From positions 32,684,620 to 32,748,619 of the forward strand of contig NC_061511.1 of NCBI RefSeq assembly GCF_022539505.1: 64,000 bases of DNA, written 5' to 3'. The notes beneath the pieces were generated by a model. The model worked only from the letters and a program-made list of their open reading frames with translations. It had not been told where the DNA came from and did not search any database. Source of the stretch: Lolium rigidum (taxonomy: Eukaryota > Streptophyta > Magnoliopsida > Poales > Poaceae). Position 1 is the stretch's first letter. Each line of letters begins with the position of its first letter. Shown here in pieces: positions 24,728 to 36,375 of this stretch. The position numbers and the translations under genes are program-made.

Positions 24728-26443
24728 ATGGCTCCTGCTATTGAAGCAGTGGACAAGGTTAAGGTGGCGACAGCACCTGTTAAGGCTCCTGTTCTTAATG
24801 AAAAGACACTGTCATCCATGACCAGGAGACCTGGTTCAGCGCATTCTTGGCATGATCTTGAGATAGGTATTTGACCTATCATGTTTACAGGAAATAAATT
24901 TATTTGCTTCCCTCTTTTCAAAACTTATAAATCGGACTGTTTCGTGCAGGGCCTGATGCACCAACTATATTCAACTGCGTAAGTCCACCTTGATATATTC
25001 CCATTGATTTTTCTCCCTTCTAAGTCTGTTCTACATGTATGCTATAAGTTCATGTCAATAGCATAGCTCTTTCTTAGTTGAAAAACAACGACTCCACATT
25101 ATATGAAATATATGATCATTTAAACCACCTCTGTCATTTTGAGCTTTTAAATTTTGTTTGTCAGTTATCCAACACATGCTCAGGTGTTCTGGACCACGGA
25201 CTAAAAATGGATGCTATTTTGTTTTTCAGGTCATTGAGATACCTAGGGGCAGCAAGGTTAAATATGAACTTGACAAGAAAACTGGACTGATAATGGTAAA
25301 TCATCGCTATTCGTTTCTTTCTCTTATGTTGAATCTCTCTTCTCCAATGTTCTTATGGTTTTCGTTGGTTATGTGCGTGTGTGCAGGTGGACCGTGTGCT
25401 TTATTCATCAGTTGTGTACCCTCATAACTATGGTTTCATTCCCCGCACATTGTGCGATGACAGTGATCCGATGGATGTGCTAGTTATAATGCAGGTATGT
25501 CTTAATACATTGCCCTTTATGAACAGAAGGTCGTGCTTTATACTCTTCAATCTTTTAATTGGTTGTAGAATAATTACAGTGTGCTTCACCAGAATCTTTC
25601 CATTCGTCACTTTTACTCTTGTTTCGTACAGTGTTTAATATGTTTTATCTTTGCTGATACAGGAGCCAGTTGTGCCAGGCTGTTTCCTCCGTGCAAAGGC
25701 CATCGGCCTCATGCCTATGATTGACCAGGTTTGCTTTATAGTTTGCTTTCATCTCTAGCCCTGCAGCCAAAAAAAGGATATATCCTGATTCCAGTACATT
25801 ATTTGAACAGGGAGAAGCAGATGATAAGATCATTGCAGTGTGTGCTGATGACCCTGAATACAAGCACTTCAATGATATCAAGGAGCTCCCACCTCATCGC
25901 TTGGCTGAGATCCGGCGCTTTTTTGAGGACTGTATCCTTGTTGATTCACTTGTATTTTAGCATTCCACACAAAAAAATGTTTGCTTACTTTGGTTTTACT
26001 TGCAAAAAGTCCCCTAAGTGTGAGCCTGCATTTCAATCCAGCACATAAAAAATTGATGGTCTACTATACTAGTACATGGTTATGCGCATTTGAAGCTCAT
26101 TTATAGTTGTTAGCTGAAACATGGATCTTATTAAACCAATTTAGGGTCAAGGCAATGCAAGTTTGGTAGTGTATGCCTCCTCTTAGATAGAAGAGTTTCT
26201 TTAACTGAGACATCCAGACAAGAAGAATGAGAACAAGGAGGTCGCTGTGAATGACTTTCTGCCTGCCACCGCTGCTTACGAAGCCATTCAGCATTCCATG
26301 TGAGCATTTCTTGAATCCTCGCCATGGTTGTGTTATACATGGTTTGTATCCTCTACTGGTGTGCCAAGCTTACACTGACATTTTTGGTGCTTTTTGACAG
26401 GGATCTGTATGCTACTTACGTTGTGGAGGGCCTGCGGAGGTAG
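24728..26443 (+). CDS. soluble inorganic pyrophosphatase (family I)
   Basis: Predicted coding exons: 24728-24866, 24950-24978, 25230-25295, 25387-25494, 25663-25728, 25811-25931, 26218-26299, 26401-26443. All are GT-AG with consistent phase, giving 217 aa, normal for a plant cytosolic PPase. The enzyme hydrolyses pyrophosphate to two phosphates with Mg2+, pulling biosynthetic reactions forward. Family I marks: [15 protein letters not shown] (residues about 58-72), [14 protein letters not shown] (about 87-100), the metal-binding signature DSDPMDV (103-109), and ADDPEY followed by [20 protein letters not shown]. The N-terminal 35 residues are a variable plant extension with no transit peptide character, so the protein is probably cytosolic. 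No defect is seen. Confidence 0.95.
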
Positions 26444-27543
26444 ACTGCTGCTTGGAGGCCTGGCTCGGTGTGTTGCTTGTCATCCCCGGGACTGGGATGA
26501 TGTTGACGAAACCTTGGAGAACGAGATAATATCGCCTTATGAACAGTCCTACCGTTGTATTTTGTTGGTGTGGCTTATGTACCACCTTGCAAGTAGTAGT
26601 TAGCACAAGAAAGAGTGACAAAATATTCTTTTGTGGCCTCAGTGCCCCTATGTTGTACCCTTGATGTTGATTCCCTTGGCAATTCAAGTCAGGCATGAAA
26701 TATTCATTTTCATGGTAAGGAAATTCATTTTGTCGTGTAACCTGATTCGTTTGCATAACACAAATGTGCATGGATGGCCCCTGGAACTAACCCAGAGCAG
26801 AATGACAGAGATTCTGGCATATGATTCTGTGAAAATCAATTGACATCGAGCATGAAGTTGAGAACCTGTTGATTCAGAAGCAGAAAGCAGTGGCAAATCT
26901 ATTTGCAATCAAGGTACGGAGTACTGTCTTTGACTGACTGTCTCCTTGAAATTAGTAGTTGGCACAAGGGTGAGGAAATACTCTTCCCTGACCTCAGATC
27001 CCCCACAAGTCAGGGCATAAAAACTCAATCTGCTGTGCAAGTATCACATTTTTTGTCAGGTTTAAAAACTTGAGTATGTTTGGCCACCTGGTTAGTTACT
27101 TAGTTTGCATACCAAAATAACAGACAAGAACCCTGAAACTAAGCCACCACCCAGAATGATCCAAATACTTTGCCTACACGAAGTATATTGACATTGAGCA
27201 ATCGCCCACTCATGAAATGTGTACTAGTTCAGGAGAAGAAAGCAACTGTAAATTCAGTCAACAAACCTCAGATTGATTTCTCATGTAAGCAACACAATTT
27301 ATGTGCAAAAACAGGAATACAGAACTCAACAGAGAAATCAGTACTGCAGTTCAAACAATGACTTGTGTAGTTCAGAAGACGGGAAGGAAGACCCAGACTC
27401 TTCATTGAAGATTCGTTTGCAAAATTATCTGGAGAGATCCATCAGGTTGCCACATTTCAACTGCAAAAGGCGAAACAAACTGCAGTGAAAACATGAATTG
27501 GAAGGTTCATTCATAAGACAAGAGAAAGCAAGGAGCTTCCTCA
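26444..27543. other. 3' region of the PPase gene and convergent intergenic space
   Basis: Contains the PPase 3' untranslated region (to about 26900) and a diverged repeat of it (about 26950-27260; see findings). No gene is seen. The H2A gene lies beyond on the opposite strand, so the two genes converge and their 3' ends are about 1 kb apart. Confidence 0.5.
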
Positions 27544-27687
27544 TTGCACACGCTTACACAGCAACTGAAAGGGAACTACTTCACTAAACACACACCAGCT
27601 AAACTACACCACGCCCTTAATCAAAGCACTGAGTACACAAGCAGAAACACAGGGAGCCTAATTCATTGTCATCAGCAAGGTCCAGAT

Positions 27688-28239
27688 CTACGCCTTGGCA
27701 GCCTTCTTGGGGGACTTGGCGGCCTTCTTGGGCGACTTGGCGGCAGCCTTCTCGGCCTTCTCGACGGACTTCTTGGGGAGAAGCACGGGGTTGATGTTGG
27801 GCAGCACGCCGCCGTGGGCGATGGTGACCCCGCCGAGCAGCCTCCCGAGCTCCTGGTCGTTGCGGATGGCGAGAAGCAGGTGCCTCGGCACGATCCGGGA
27901 CTTCTTGTTGTCCTTGGCCGCGTTGCCGGCCAGCTCCAGAACCTACAACACACAAACAATACTCGTCGTCGTCAGCTCGTGCCGTAGAAATGGAAGCAGG
28001 GGGGGAAGAAGAGAGGGGAGAAGGGCGGGGCTTGCCTCCGCTGCGAGGTACTCGAGGACGGCGGCGAGGTAGACGGGGGCGCCGGTGCCGACGCGCTTGG
28101 CGTAGCGGCCCTGCTTGAGGTACCGCCCGACGCGGCCGACGGGGAACTGCAGCCCCGCCTTCACGGAGCGGGTCACCGACTTCTTCCTCGGCCCGCCCAG
28201 CTTCTTCGCCGAGAACTTCTTCCCCTTGCTGGCGTCCAT
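27688..28239 (-). CDS. histone H2A with SPKK tail (H2A.W-type)
   Basis: Two exons on the minus strand: 28239-28036 (68 codons) and 27942-27688 (84 codons plus stop), 152 aa. Exon 1 holds the basic tail ([13 protein letters not shown]) and the H2A core [15 protein letters not shown]...[16 protein letters not shown]. Exon 2 continues [14 protein letters not shown]...[14 protein letters not shown] and [20 protein letters not shown], then a tail with two SPKK motifs. In plants, SPKK-tailed H2A is the H2A.W class, which packages heterochromatin. That class call is inferred from the tail. The junction uses a GC-AG intron (donor GAG|GCAAG, intron 28035-27943, 93 bp). This is required because the alternative frame breaks the conserved core. 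Confidence 0.95.
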
Positions 28240-28357
28240 CTCCGGCCTTGCTGCTTGCTTGCTCGGCTGGCTCCGGCGAGAGAAGATTTGGGGTGAGATT
28301 GGAGAGGACGAATGGAGGATTTGGCTTGTATTTGAATCTGAGCTGCCGCGTCTGGTG

Positions 28358-28364
28358 TTTTATA
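28358..28364 (-). promoter_or_regulatory. TATA box of the H2A gene
   Basis: TATAAAA on the minus strand, about 120 bp upstream of the start codon, a suitable distance for a histone gene. Confidence 0.75.
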
Positions 28365-28392
28365 GCTGCGCGGGCGGGCGGGCTGCGGGGGC

Positions 28393-28400
28393 GATCCGCG
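28393..28400 (-). promoter_or_regulatory. histone octamer motif CGCGGATC
   Basis: An exact CGCGGATC on the minus strand, about 30 bp upstream of the TATA box. This is the octamer of plant histone promoters, linked to S-phase and meristem expression. Confidence 0.8.
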
Positions 28401-29067
28401 TGACATGTGGTGTGTGCCGTCGGATGGAGCGGAGATGGACGGTGGGGGTTGGCCTGGTGCATTCTTGGCACTCGTGACAGCTTTGCCCCCGCTCTGCTAC
28501 TGGCTCATGCCCAAAGACCTTTCTTTTTTACTGGAAAAGCAAGGACTCCACCTTAGAGCATCTCCAACAGCCGCGCTATATAGGCCGCGCGGCATAAAAA
28601 CGTCCGATATAGCGCGCGCGGGAGAGAATGTGGCGCTCCAGCAGGCGCGGTAAACGGCGCGGCGCTGTAAAAAATTTAGGGCGCGCGGCGTTTTGCATAA
28701 TCCGGGCGGCATATCCGGCGCGTCGGCTACGACGCGCGGCATCGCTCGTCCAAGCGCGAAAAATACAACGGCTGGAAAATTCCTCCCCCGCGCCCGCGCC
28801 CTCATTTCCCCACCTACCACCGGCGCGAAATCCGGCCGCCGCCGGCCGACTCCGCCGCCGCCCCGCTCGCAAGCCGCCGCGTCGTAGATCCGCGTCGCCC
28901 GCACCTCCTCCCGGCGGCCGGCGGACGCTCCGCCGCACTCTGTGTCGCTCGCGCGGCCGCCAGCGACGAGTTGTAGTCGGCGGTCATTCTCCGCGGCCCC
29001 CTTCGCGCCGGCGTCGCGTTCTTCTCCGCGCAGGCGTAGACATGTCGTCCTCGTCGTCCTCGAGCTT

Positions 29068-30765
29068 TGATGTCTACGGGAGCTTCTATTCTTGTAGACA
29101 GTGTTGGGCCTCCAAGAGCAGAGGTTTGTAGAACAGCAGCAAGTTTCCCTTAAGTGGATCACCCAAGGTTTATCGAACTCGAGGAGGAAGAGGTCAAAGA
29201 TATCCCTCTCATGCAACCCCGCAACCACAAAGCAAGAAGTCTCTTGTGTCCCCAACACACCTAATAGGTGCACTAGTTCGGCGAAGAGATAGTGAAATAC
29301 GGGTGGTATAAATAAGTATGAGCAGTAGCAACGGTGCCGTGAAAATAGCTTGTCGGCGTGTAGTTGATGGTGGTAATATGGTAGCGTAGTAACGCAAGAA
29401 AACAAGTAAACAAGCAGCGATAGCGATATTTAGGAACAAGGCCTAGGGAATAGACTTTCACTAGTGGACACTCTCAACTTTGATCACATAACAGTAATAG
29501 ATAAATGCATACTCTACACTCTTGTTGGATGATGAACACATTGCGTAGGATTACACGAACCCTCAATGCCGGAGTTAACAAGCTCCACAATTCAATGTTC
29601 ATATTTAAATAACCTTAGAGTGCATGAAAGATCAACACGACTAAACCAAGTACTAACATAGCATGCACACTATCACCTTCACGCTATGTAGGAGGAATAG
29701 ATCACATCAATACTATCATAGCAATAGTTAACTTCACAATCTACAAGAGATCATGATCATAGCATACGCCAAGTACTAACACGGATGCACACACTGTCAC
29801 CATTACACCGTGCGGGAGGAATAAACTACTTTAATAACATCACTAGAGTAGCACATGGATAAATTGTGATACAAAACACATTGCAATCATAAAGGGATAT
29901 AAATAAGCACTTCACTATGCCATTCATAACGGTGAATAAGTATTCTGTGAAATATAGCCTAAGAGACCCACACGGTGCACACACTGTCACCTTTACACAC
30001 GTGGGACAAGGAGTCTCCGGAGATCACATAAGTAAAACCCACTTGACTAGCACAATGACATCTAGATTACAAGCATCATCATATGAATCTCAATCATGTA
30101 AGGCAGCTCATGAGATTATTGTATTGAAGCACATAGGAGAGAGATGAACCACATAGCTACCGGTACAGCCCCGAGCCTCGATGGAGAACTACTCCCTCCT
30201 CATGGGAGACATCAGCGTTGATGGAGATGGCGGTGGTGTCGATGGAGGAGCCTCCCGGGGGCACTTCCCCGTCCCGGCGGCGTGCCGGAACAGAGACTCC
30301 TGTCCCCCGCGATCTTGGCTTCGCGATGGCGGCGGCTCCGGAAGGTTTCTCGTACCGTGGCTTTTTCGTCTCGAGGTTTTAGGGCCGGGACCTTTATATA
30401 GGCGAAGAGGCGGAGTCGGAGGGGCGACGAGGCGGCGACACCATAGGGGCGCGGCCCAGGCCCTAGCCGCGCCACCCTGTCGTCCGGGGCCCACGAGGCC
30501 CCCTCCGGCGGCTCTCGGGTGTTCCGGATGCTTCCGGTGAAAATAGGAACTCGGGCGTTGATTTCGTCCAATTCCGAGAATATTTCGTTACTAGGATTTC
30601 GAAACCAAAAACAGCAGAAAACGTGAACCGGCACTTCGGCATCTTGTTAATAGGTTAGTTCCGTAAAATGCACGAATATGACATAAAGTGTGCATATAAC
30701 ATGTAGAAATCATCAATAATGTGGCATGGAACACAAGAAATTATCGATACGTCAGAGACGTATCA
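29068..30765 (-). repeat. 3' LTR of element A
   Basis: 1698 bp with TGATACGTC... start and ...GTAGACATCA end when read on the minus strand. A TATATAAAGG box lies at about 30396-30405 (minus). Over the first 350 bp it differs from the 5' LTR at roughly seven places, several of them CAG versus CGAG. Confidence 0.9.
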
Positions 30766-30780
30766 GCATCCCCAAGCTTA
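30766..30780 (-). promoter_or_regulatory. polypurine tract of element A
   Basis: TAAGCTTGGGGATGC on the minus strand, directly before the 3' LTR. The same motif precedes the 3' LTRs of B and C. Confidence 0.8.
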
Positions 30781-32054
30781 GTTTCTGCTCGTCCCGAGCA
30801 GGTAAACGATAACAAAGATAATTTCTGGAGTGACATGCCATCATAAACTTGATCATATTGTAAACATATGTAATGAATGCAGCGATCAAAACAATGGTAA
30901 TGACATGAGTAAACAATCGAATCATAAAGCAATGACTTTTCATGAATAGCACTTTCAAGACAAGCATCAATAAGTCTTGCATAAGAGTTAACTCATAAAG
31001 CAATAATTTAAAGTAAAGACATTGAAGCAACACAATGGAAGATTAAGTTTCAGCGGTTGCTTTCAACTTGTAACATGTATATCTCATGGATAATTGTCAA
31101 CATAGAGAAATATAACAAGTGCAATATGCAAGTATGTAGGAATCAATGCATAGTTCACACAAGTGTTTGCTTCTTGAGGTGGAGAGAAATAGGTGAACTG
31201 ACTCAACATAAAAGTAAAAGAATGGTCCTTCAACGAGGAAAGCATCGATTGCTATATTTGTGCTAGAGCTTTTACTTTGAAAACATGAAACAATTTTGTC
31301 AACGGTAGTAATAAAGCACATGCATCATGTAAATTATATCCTACAAGTTGCAAGCCTCATGCATAGTATACTAATAGTGCCCGCACCTTGTCCTAATTAG
31401 CTTGGATTACCGGGATTATCATTGCAATACACATGTTTTAACCAAGTGTCACAAAGGGGTACCTCTATGCCGCTCGTACAAAGGTCTAAGGAGAAAGCTC
31501 GCATTTGGATTTCTCGCTTTTGATTATTCTCAACTTAGACATCCATACCGGGACAACATAGACAACAGATAATGGACTCCTCTTTTATGCATAAGCATGT
31601 AGCAACAATTAATGTTCTCATATGAGATTGAGGATATATGTCCAAAACTGAAACTTCCACCATGATTCATGGCTTTAGTTAGCGGCCCAATGTTCTTCTC
31701 TAACAATATGCATGCTCTAACCATTTAATTAGTGGTAAATCTCCCTTACTTCAGACAAGACGGACATGCATAGCAACTCACATGATATTCAACAAAGAGT
31801 AGTTGATGGCATCCCCAGAAACATGGTTATTGCACAACAAGCAACTTAATAACAGATAAAGTGCATAAGTACATATTCAATACCACAATAGTTTTTAAGC
31901 TATTTGTCCCATGAGCTATATATTGCAAAGGTGAATGATGGAATTTTAAAGGTAGCACTCAAGCAATTTACTTTGGAATGGCGGATAAATACCATGTAGT
32001 AGGTAGATATGGTGGACACAAATGGCATAGTGGTTGGCTCAAGGATTTTGGATG

Positions 32055-32336
32055 TGTGACATCCTGGCCTAGGGCTTAATAGGATTGATAGGATACTCAT
32101 ACCAACAAGTTGCAACTTCTTTTCCGGAAGCTCATCAGCAAAAAACTCCGAGGTTAAGCGTGCTTGGCCCGGAGTAATTTGAGGATGGGTGACCGACCGG
32201 GAAGTAGTTACTGGGTGCGCACGAGTGAGGACAAAGTGCGCAGGAAAGACATGTGTTGGTCTGTGGGGCTAGTCTAGAGATCCTAGTGAGCTGCCAGGGG
32301 TAACAGGCCCGGCCGGGGGGTGGTCGGGGTATTACA
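32055..32336 (+). mobile_element. Cassandra-type solo LTR (TRIM) carrying a 5S rRNA-like sequence
   Basis: 282 bp starting TGTGACATCC and ending GGGTATTACA, flanked by the perfect 5-bp duplication GGATG (32050-32054 and 32337-32341). The interior (about 32100-32215) resembles 5S rRNA: ACTCCGAGGTTAAGCGTGCT, then GAGGATGGGTGACC, then GGGAAGT, which match the box A and box C parts of the internal Pol III promoter. Cassandra retrotransposons are known to carry 5S sequence in their LTRs. No second LTR or internal domain is present, so it is a solo LTR. It lies inside element A in the opposite orientation; elements B, C and fragment E lack it at the same place. Confidence 0.9.
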
Positions 32337-33629
32337 GGATGCATGAGAAGTATTCCCTCTCGATACAAGGTTTAGGCTAGCAAGGTTATTTGAAACAAAC
32401 ACAAGGATGAACCGGTGCAGCAAAACTCACATAAAAGACATATTGTAAACATTATAAGACTCTACACCGTCTTCCTTGTTGTTCAAAACTCAATACTAGA
32501 AATTATCTAGACTTTAGAGAGACCAATTATGCAAACCAAATTTTAGCAAGCTCTATGTATTTCTTCATTAATAGGTGCAAAGTATATGATGCAAGAGCTT
32601 AAACATAAGCACAACAATTGCCAAGTATCACATTATCCAAGACATTTTACCAATTACTACATGTAGCATTTTCCGTTTCCAACCATATAACAATTTAACG
32701 AAGAAGATTCAACCTTCGCCATGAACATTAAAAGCTAAGAACACATGTGTTCATATGAACCAGCGGAGCGTGTCTCTCTCCCACACAAGCATTTATTCAA
32801 ACAAAAACAAAAACAAAAGCACACTGACGCTCCAAGTAAAGTACATAAGATGTGGCCGAATAAAAATATAGTTTCAAGAGAAGGAACCTGATAATTTGTC
32901 GATGAAGAAGGGGATGCCTTGGGCATCCCCAAGCTTAGATGCTTGAGTATTCTTGATATATGCAGGGGTGAACCACTGGGGCATCCCCAAGCTTAGACTT
33001 TTCACTCTTCTTGATCATAGTATATCATCCTCCTCTCTTGACCCTTGAAAACTTCCTCCACACTAAACTCGAAACAAACTCATTAGAGGGTTAGTGCATA
33101 ATCAAAAATTCACATGTTCAGAGGTGACACAATCATTCTTAACACTTCTGGACATTGCACAAAGCTACTGGACATTAATGAAATAAAGAAATCCATCCAA
33201 CATAGCAAAAGAGGCAATGCGAAATAAAAGGCAGAATCTGTCAAAACAGAACAGTCCGTAAAGACGAATTTTAAAATGGCACCAGACTTGCTCAGATGAA
33301 AATGCTCAAATTGAATGAAAGTTGCATACATATCTGAGGATCACTCACGTAAATTGGCATAATTTTCTGAGTTACCTACAGAGAATTAGGCCCAGATTCG
33401 TGACAGCAAGAAATCTGTTTCTGCGCGAGTAATCCAAATCTAGTATTCACTTTACTATCAAAGACTTTACTTGGCACAACAAAACACAAAACTAAGATAA
33501 GGAGAGGTTGCTACAGTAATAAACAACTTCCAAGACACAAATATAAAACAAAGTACTGTAGCAAAATAACACATGGGTTATCTCCCAAGAAGTTCTTTCT
33601 TTATAGCCATTAAGATGGGCTCAGCAGTT

Positions 33630-34369
33630 TTAATGATGCACTCGCAAGAAATAGTATTTGAAGCAAAAGAGAGCATCAAGAGGCAAATTCAAAACAAATT
33701 TAAGTCTAACATGCTTCCTATGCATAGGAATCTTGTAAATAAACAAGTTCGTGAAGAGCAAAGTAACAAGCATAGGAAGATAAAACAAGTGTAGCTTCAA
33801 AAATTTCAAGCACATAGAGAGGCATTTTAGTAACATGAAAATTTCTACAACCATATTTTCCTCTCTCATAATAACTTTCAGTAGCATCATAAGCAAACTC
33901 AACAATATAACTATCACATAAAGCATTCTTATCATGAGTCTCATGCATAAAATTATTACTCTCCACATAAGCATAATCAATTTTATTAGTTGTAGTGGGA
34001 GCAAATTCAACAAAGTAGCTATCATTATTATTCTCATCAAGTGTAGGAGGCATAGTATAATCACAACAAAATTTACTCTCCATAGTAGGTGGCACCAAAA
34101 GACCACTATCATTATAATCATCATAAATAGGAGGCAAAGTATCATCAAAGAAAATTTTCTCCTCAATGCTTGGGGGACTAAAAAGATCATGAAAACCAGC
34201 TTCCCCAAGCTTAGAACTTTCTATATCATTATCAACAATGGTGTTCAAAGCGTTCATACTAATATTACTACCAAGCATGCAAATAAGGTTCCATAGGTTT
34301 TTTAATTTTCGCATCAAACCATCCATGTCTTAAATCAGGAAATAGAATAAGAAGCTCATTGTTGTCCAT
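33630..34369 (-). pseudogene. element A copy of the family ORF (frameshifted)
   Basis: Counterpart of the 246-codon ORF of element C. It starts with ATG at 34369 but breaks after about 35 codons, near 34270, where a CTG-type site of the family reads CTTG. The next frame (from 34326) gives SNISMNALNTIVDNDIE onward and breaks again near 33800; the C-terminal part (FIYKIPMHRKHVRLKFVLN) is in a third frame ending at 33630. Two frameshifts in all. No known domain. Confidence 0.75.
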
Positions 34370-34503
34370 TATGCCAAACTAGTGTAAACAAGAAAGAAAA
34401 AGATGCAATTGCAGGATCTAAAGGAAATAGCTTCGAGCATACACACAACGGCGAAAATAGCTTAGTAGCCGAGATCCGGAGTGTGAGTACCTTTTACCTT
34501 TCC

Positions 34504-34521
34504 TCCCCGGCAACGGCGCCA
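34504..34521 (-). promoter_or_regulatory. primer binding site of element A (tRNA-Asp)
   Basis: TGGCGCCGTTGCCGGGGA on the minus strand, 10 bp after the 5' LTR, complementary to the 3' end of plant tRNA-Asp. Confidence 0.9.
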
Positions 34522-34531
34522 GAAAATAGCT

Positions 34532-36239
34532 TGATGTCTACGGGAGCTTCTATTCTTGTAGACAGTGTTGGGCCTCCAAGAGCGAGAGGTTTGTAGAACA
34601 GCGAGCAAGTTTCCCTTAAGTGGATCACCCAAGGTTTATCGAACTCGGGGAGGAAGAGGTCAAAGATATCCCTCTCATGCAACCCCGCAACCACAAAGCA
34701 AGAAGTCTCTTGTGTCCCCAACACACCTAATAGGTGCACTAGTTCGGCGAAGAGATAGTGAAATACGAGTGGTATAAATAAGTATGAGCAGTAGCAACGG
34801 TGCCGTGAAAATAGCTTGCTGGCGTGTAGTTGATGGTGGTAATATGGTAGCGAGTAGTAACGCAATAAAACAAGTAAACAAGCAGCGATAGCGATATTTA
34901 GGAACAAGGCCTAGGGAATAGACTTTCACTAGTGGACACTCTCAACTTTGATCACATAACGGAATAGATAAATGCATACTCTACACTCTTGTTGGATGAT
35001 GAACACATTGCGTAGGATTACACGAACCCTCAATGCCGGAGTTAACAAGCTCCACAATTCAATGTTCATATTTAAATAACCTTAGAGTGCATGAAAGATC
35101 AACACGACTAAACCAAGTACTAACACAAGCATGCACACTCGTCACCTTCACGCTATGTAGGAGGAATAGATCACATCAATACTATCATAGCAATAGTTAA
35201 CTTCACAATCTACAAGAGATCATGATCATAGCATACGCCAAGTACTAACACGGATGCACACACTCGTCACCATTACACCGTGCGGGAGGAATAAACTACT
35301 TTAATAACATCACTAGAGTAGCACATGGATAAATTGTGATACAAAACACATTGCAATCATAAAGGGATATAAATAAGCACTTCACTATGCCATTCATAAC
35401 GGTGAATAAGTATTCTGTGAAATATAGCCTAAGAGACCCACACGGTGCACACACTCGTCACCTTTACACACGTGGGACAAGGAGTCTCCTGGAGATCACA
35501 TAAGTAAAACCCACTTGACTAGCACAATGACATCTAGATTACAAGCATCATCATATGAATCTCAATCATGTAAGGCAGCTCATGAGATTATTGTATTGAA
35601 GCACATAGGAGAGAGATGAACCACATAGCTACCGGTACAGCCCCGAGCCTCGATGGAGAACTACTCCCTCCTCATGGGAGACAGCAGCGTTGATGGAGAT
35701 GGCGGTGGTGTCGATGGAGGAGCCTCCCGGGGGCACTTCCCCGTCCCGGCGGCGTGCCGGAACAGAGACTCCTGTCCCCCAGATCTTGGCTTCGCGATGG
35801 CGGCGGCTCTGGAAGGTTTCTCGTACCGTGGCTTTTTCGTCTCGAGGTTTTAGGGCTGGGACCTTTATATAGGCGAAGAGGCGGAGTCGGAGGGGCGACG
35901 AGGCGGCGACACCATAGGGGGGCGCGGCCCAGGCCCTAGCCGCGCCACCCTGTCGTCTGGGGCCCACAGGGCCCCCCTCTGGCGGCTCTCGGGTGTTCTG
36001 GATGCTTCCGGTGAAAATAGGAACCTGGGCGTTGATTTCGTCCAATTCCGAGAATATTTCGTTACTAGGATTTCGAAACCAAAAACAGCAGAAAACGAGA
36101 ACCGGCACTTCGGCATCTTGTTAATAGGTTAGTTCCAGAAAATGCACGAATATGACATAAAGTGTGCATATAACATGTAGAAATCATCAATAATGTGGCA
36201 TGGAACACAAGAAATTATCGATACGTCGGAGACGTATCA
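34532..36239 (-). repeat. 5' LTR of element A
   Basis: 1708 bp, same ends as the 3' LTR. It keeps a TATATAAAGG box (about 35867-35876, minus strand) and a GC-rich core. It differs from its partner by scattered substitutions and one-base indels, a few percent by eye over the parts compared. Confidence 0.9.
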
Positions 36240-36375
36240 AGCTTGCTAGCAACATGGCGCGCCCATGGTGCTCGCCCATTTGCTCGCAAGGTATGAACCT
36301 CCGCCGGCCGGCCTCTATTACTCGCCAATTAGCTACAATAGTTCATAGTGAAGTAATTCATACATATGTTTGTAG

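Larger units (their letters stand above)
29068..36239 (-). mobile_element. complete Athila-like non-autonomous LTR element A
   Basis: 7172 bp with LTRs at both ends and a perfect 5-bp target duplication AGCTT (29063-29067 and 36240-36244). On the minus strand the order is 5' LTR (36239-34532), PBS (34521-34504), a short ORF (34369-33630), a long conserved non-coding region, PPT (30780-30766), 3' LTR (30765-29068). No gag, protease, RT or integrase motifs are visible, so it must be mobilised in trans. The PBS matches the 3' end of plant tRNA-Asp, as in Athila-type gypsy elements. It interrupts the Harbinger transposase and is itself interrupted by a Cassandra LTR. Confidence 0.9.

Noticed and set aside
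27617..28471. 284-codon minus-strand open frame over the H2A gene
   Set aside because: It is a GC-rich shadow frame; the real product needs the frames of exon 1 (28239-28036) and exon 2 (27942-27688), which give a canonical H2A.
28497..29405. 302-codon minus-strand open frame
   Set aside because: It crosses the junction of Harbinger 1 and the LTR of element A, so it cannot be a conserved gene.
32100..32215. 5S rRNA gene
   Set aside because: Only parts of 5S are conserved, the ends diverge, and the piece sits inside a TG...CA unit with a target duplication, as in Cassandra LTRs.
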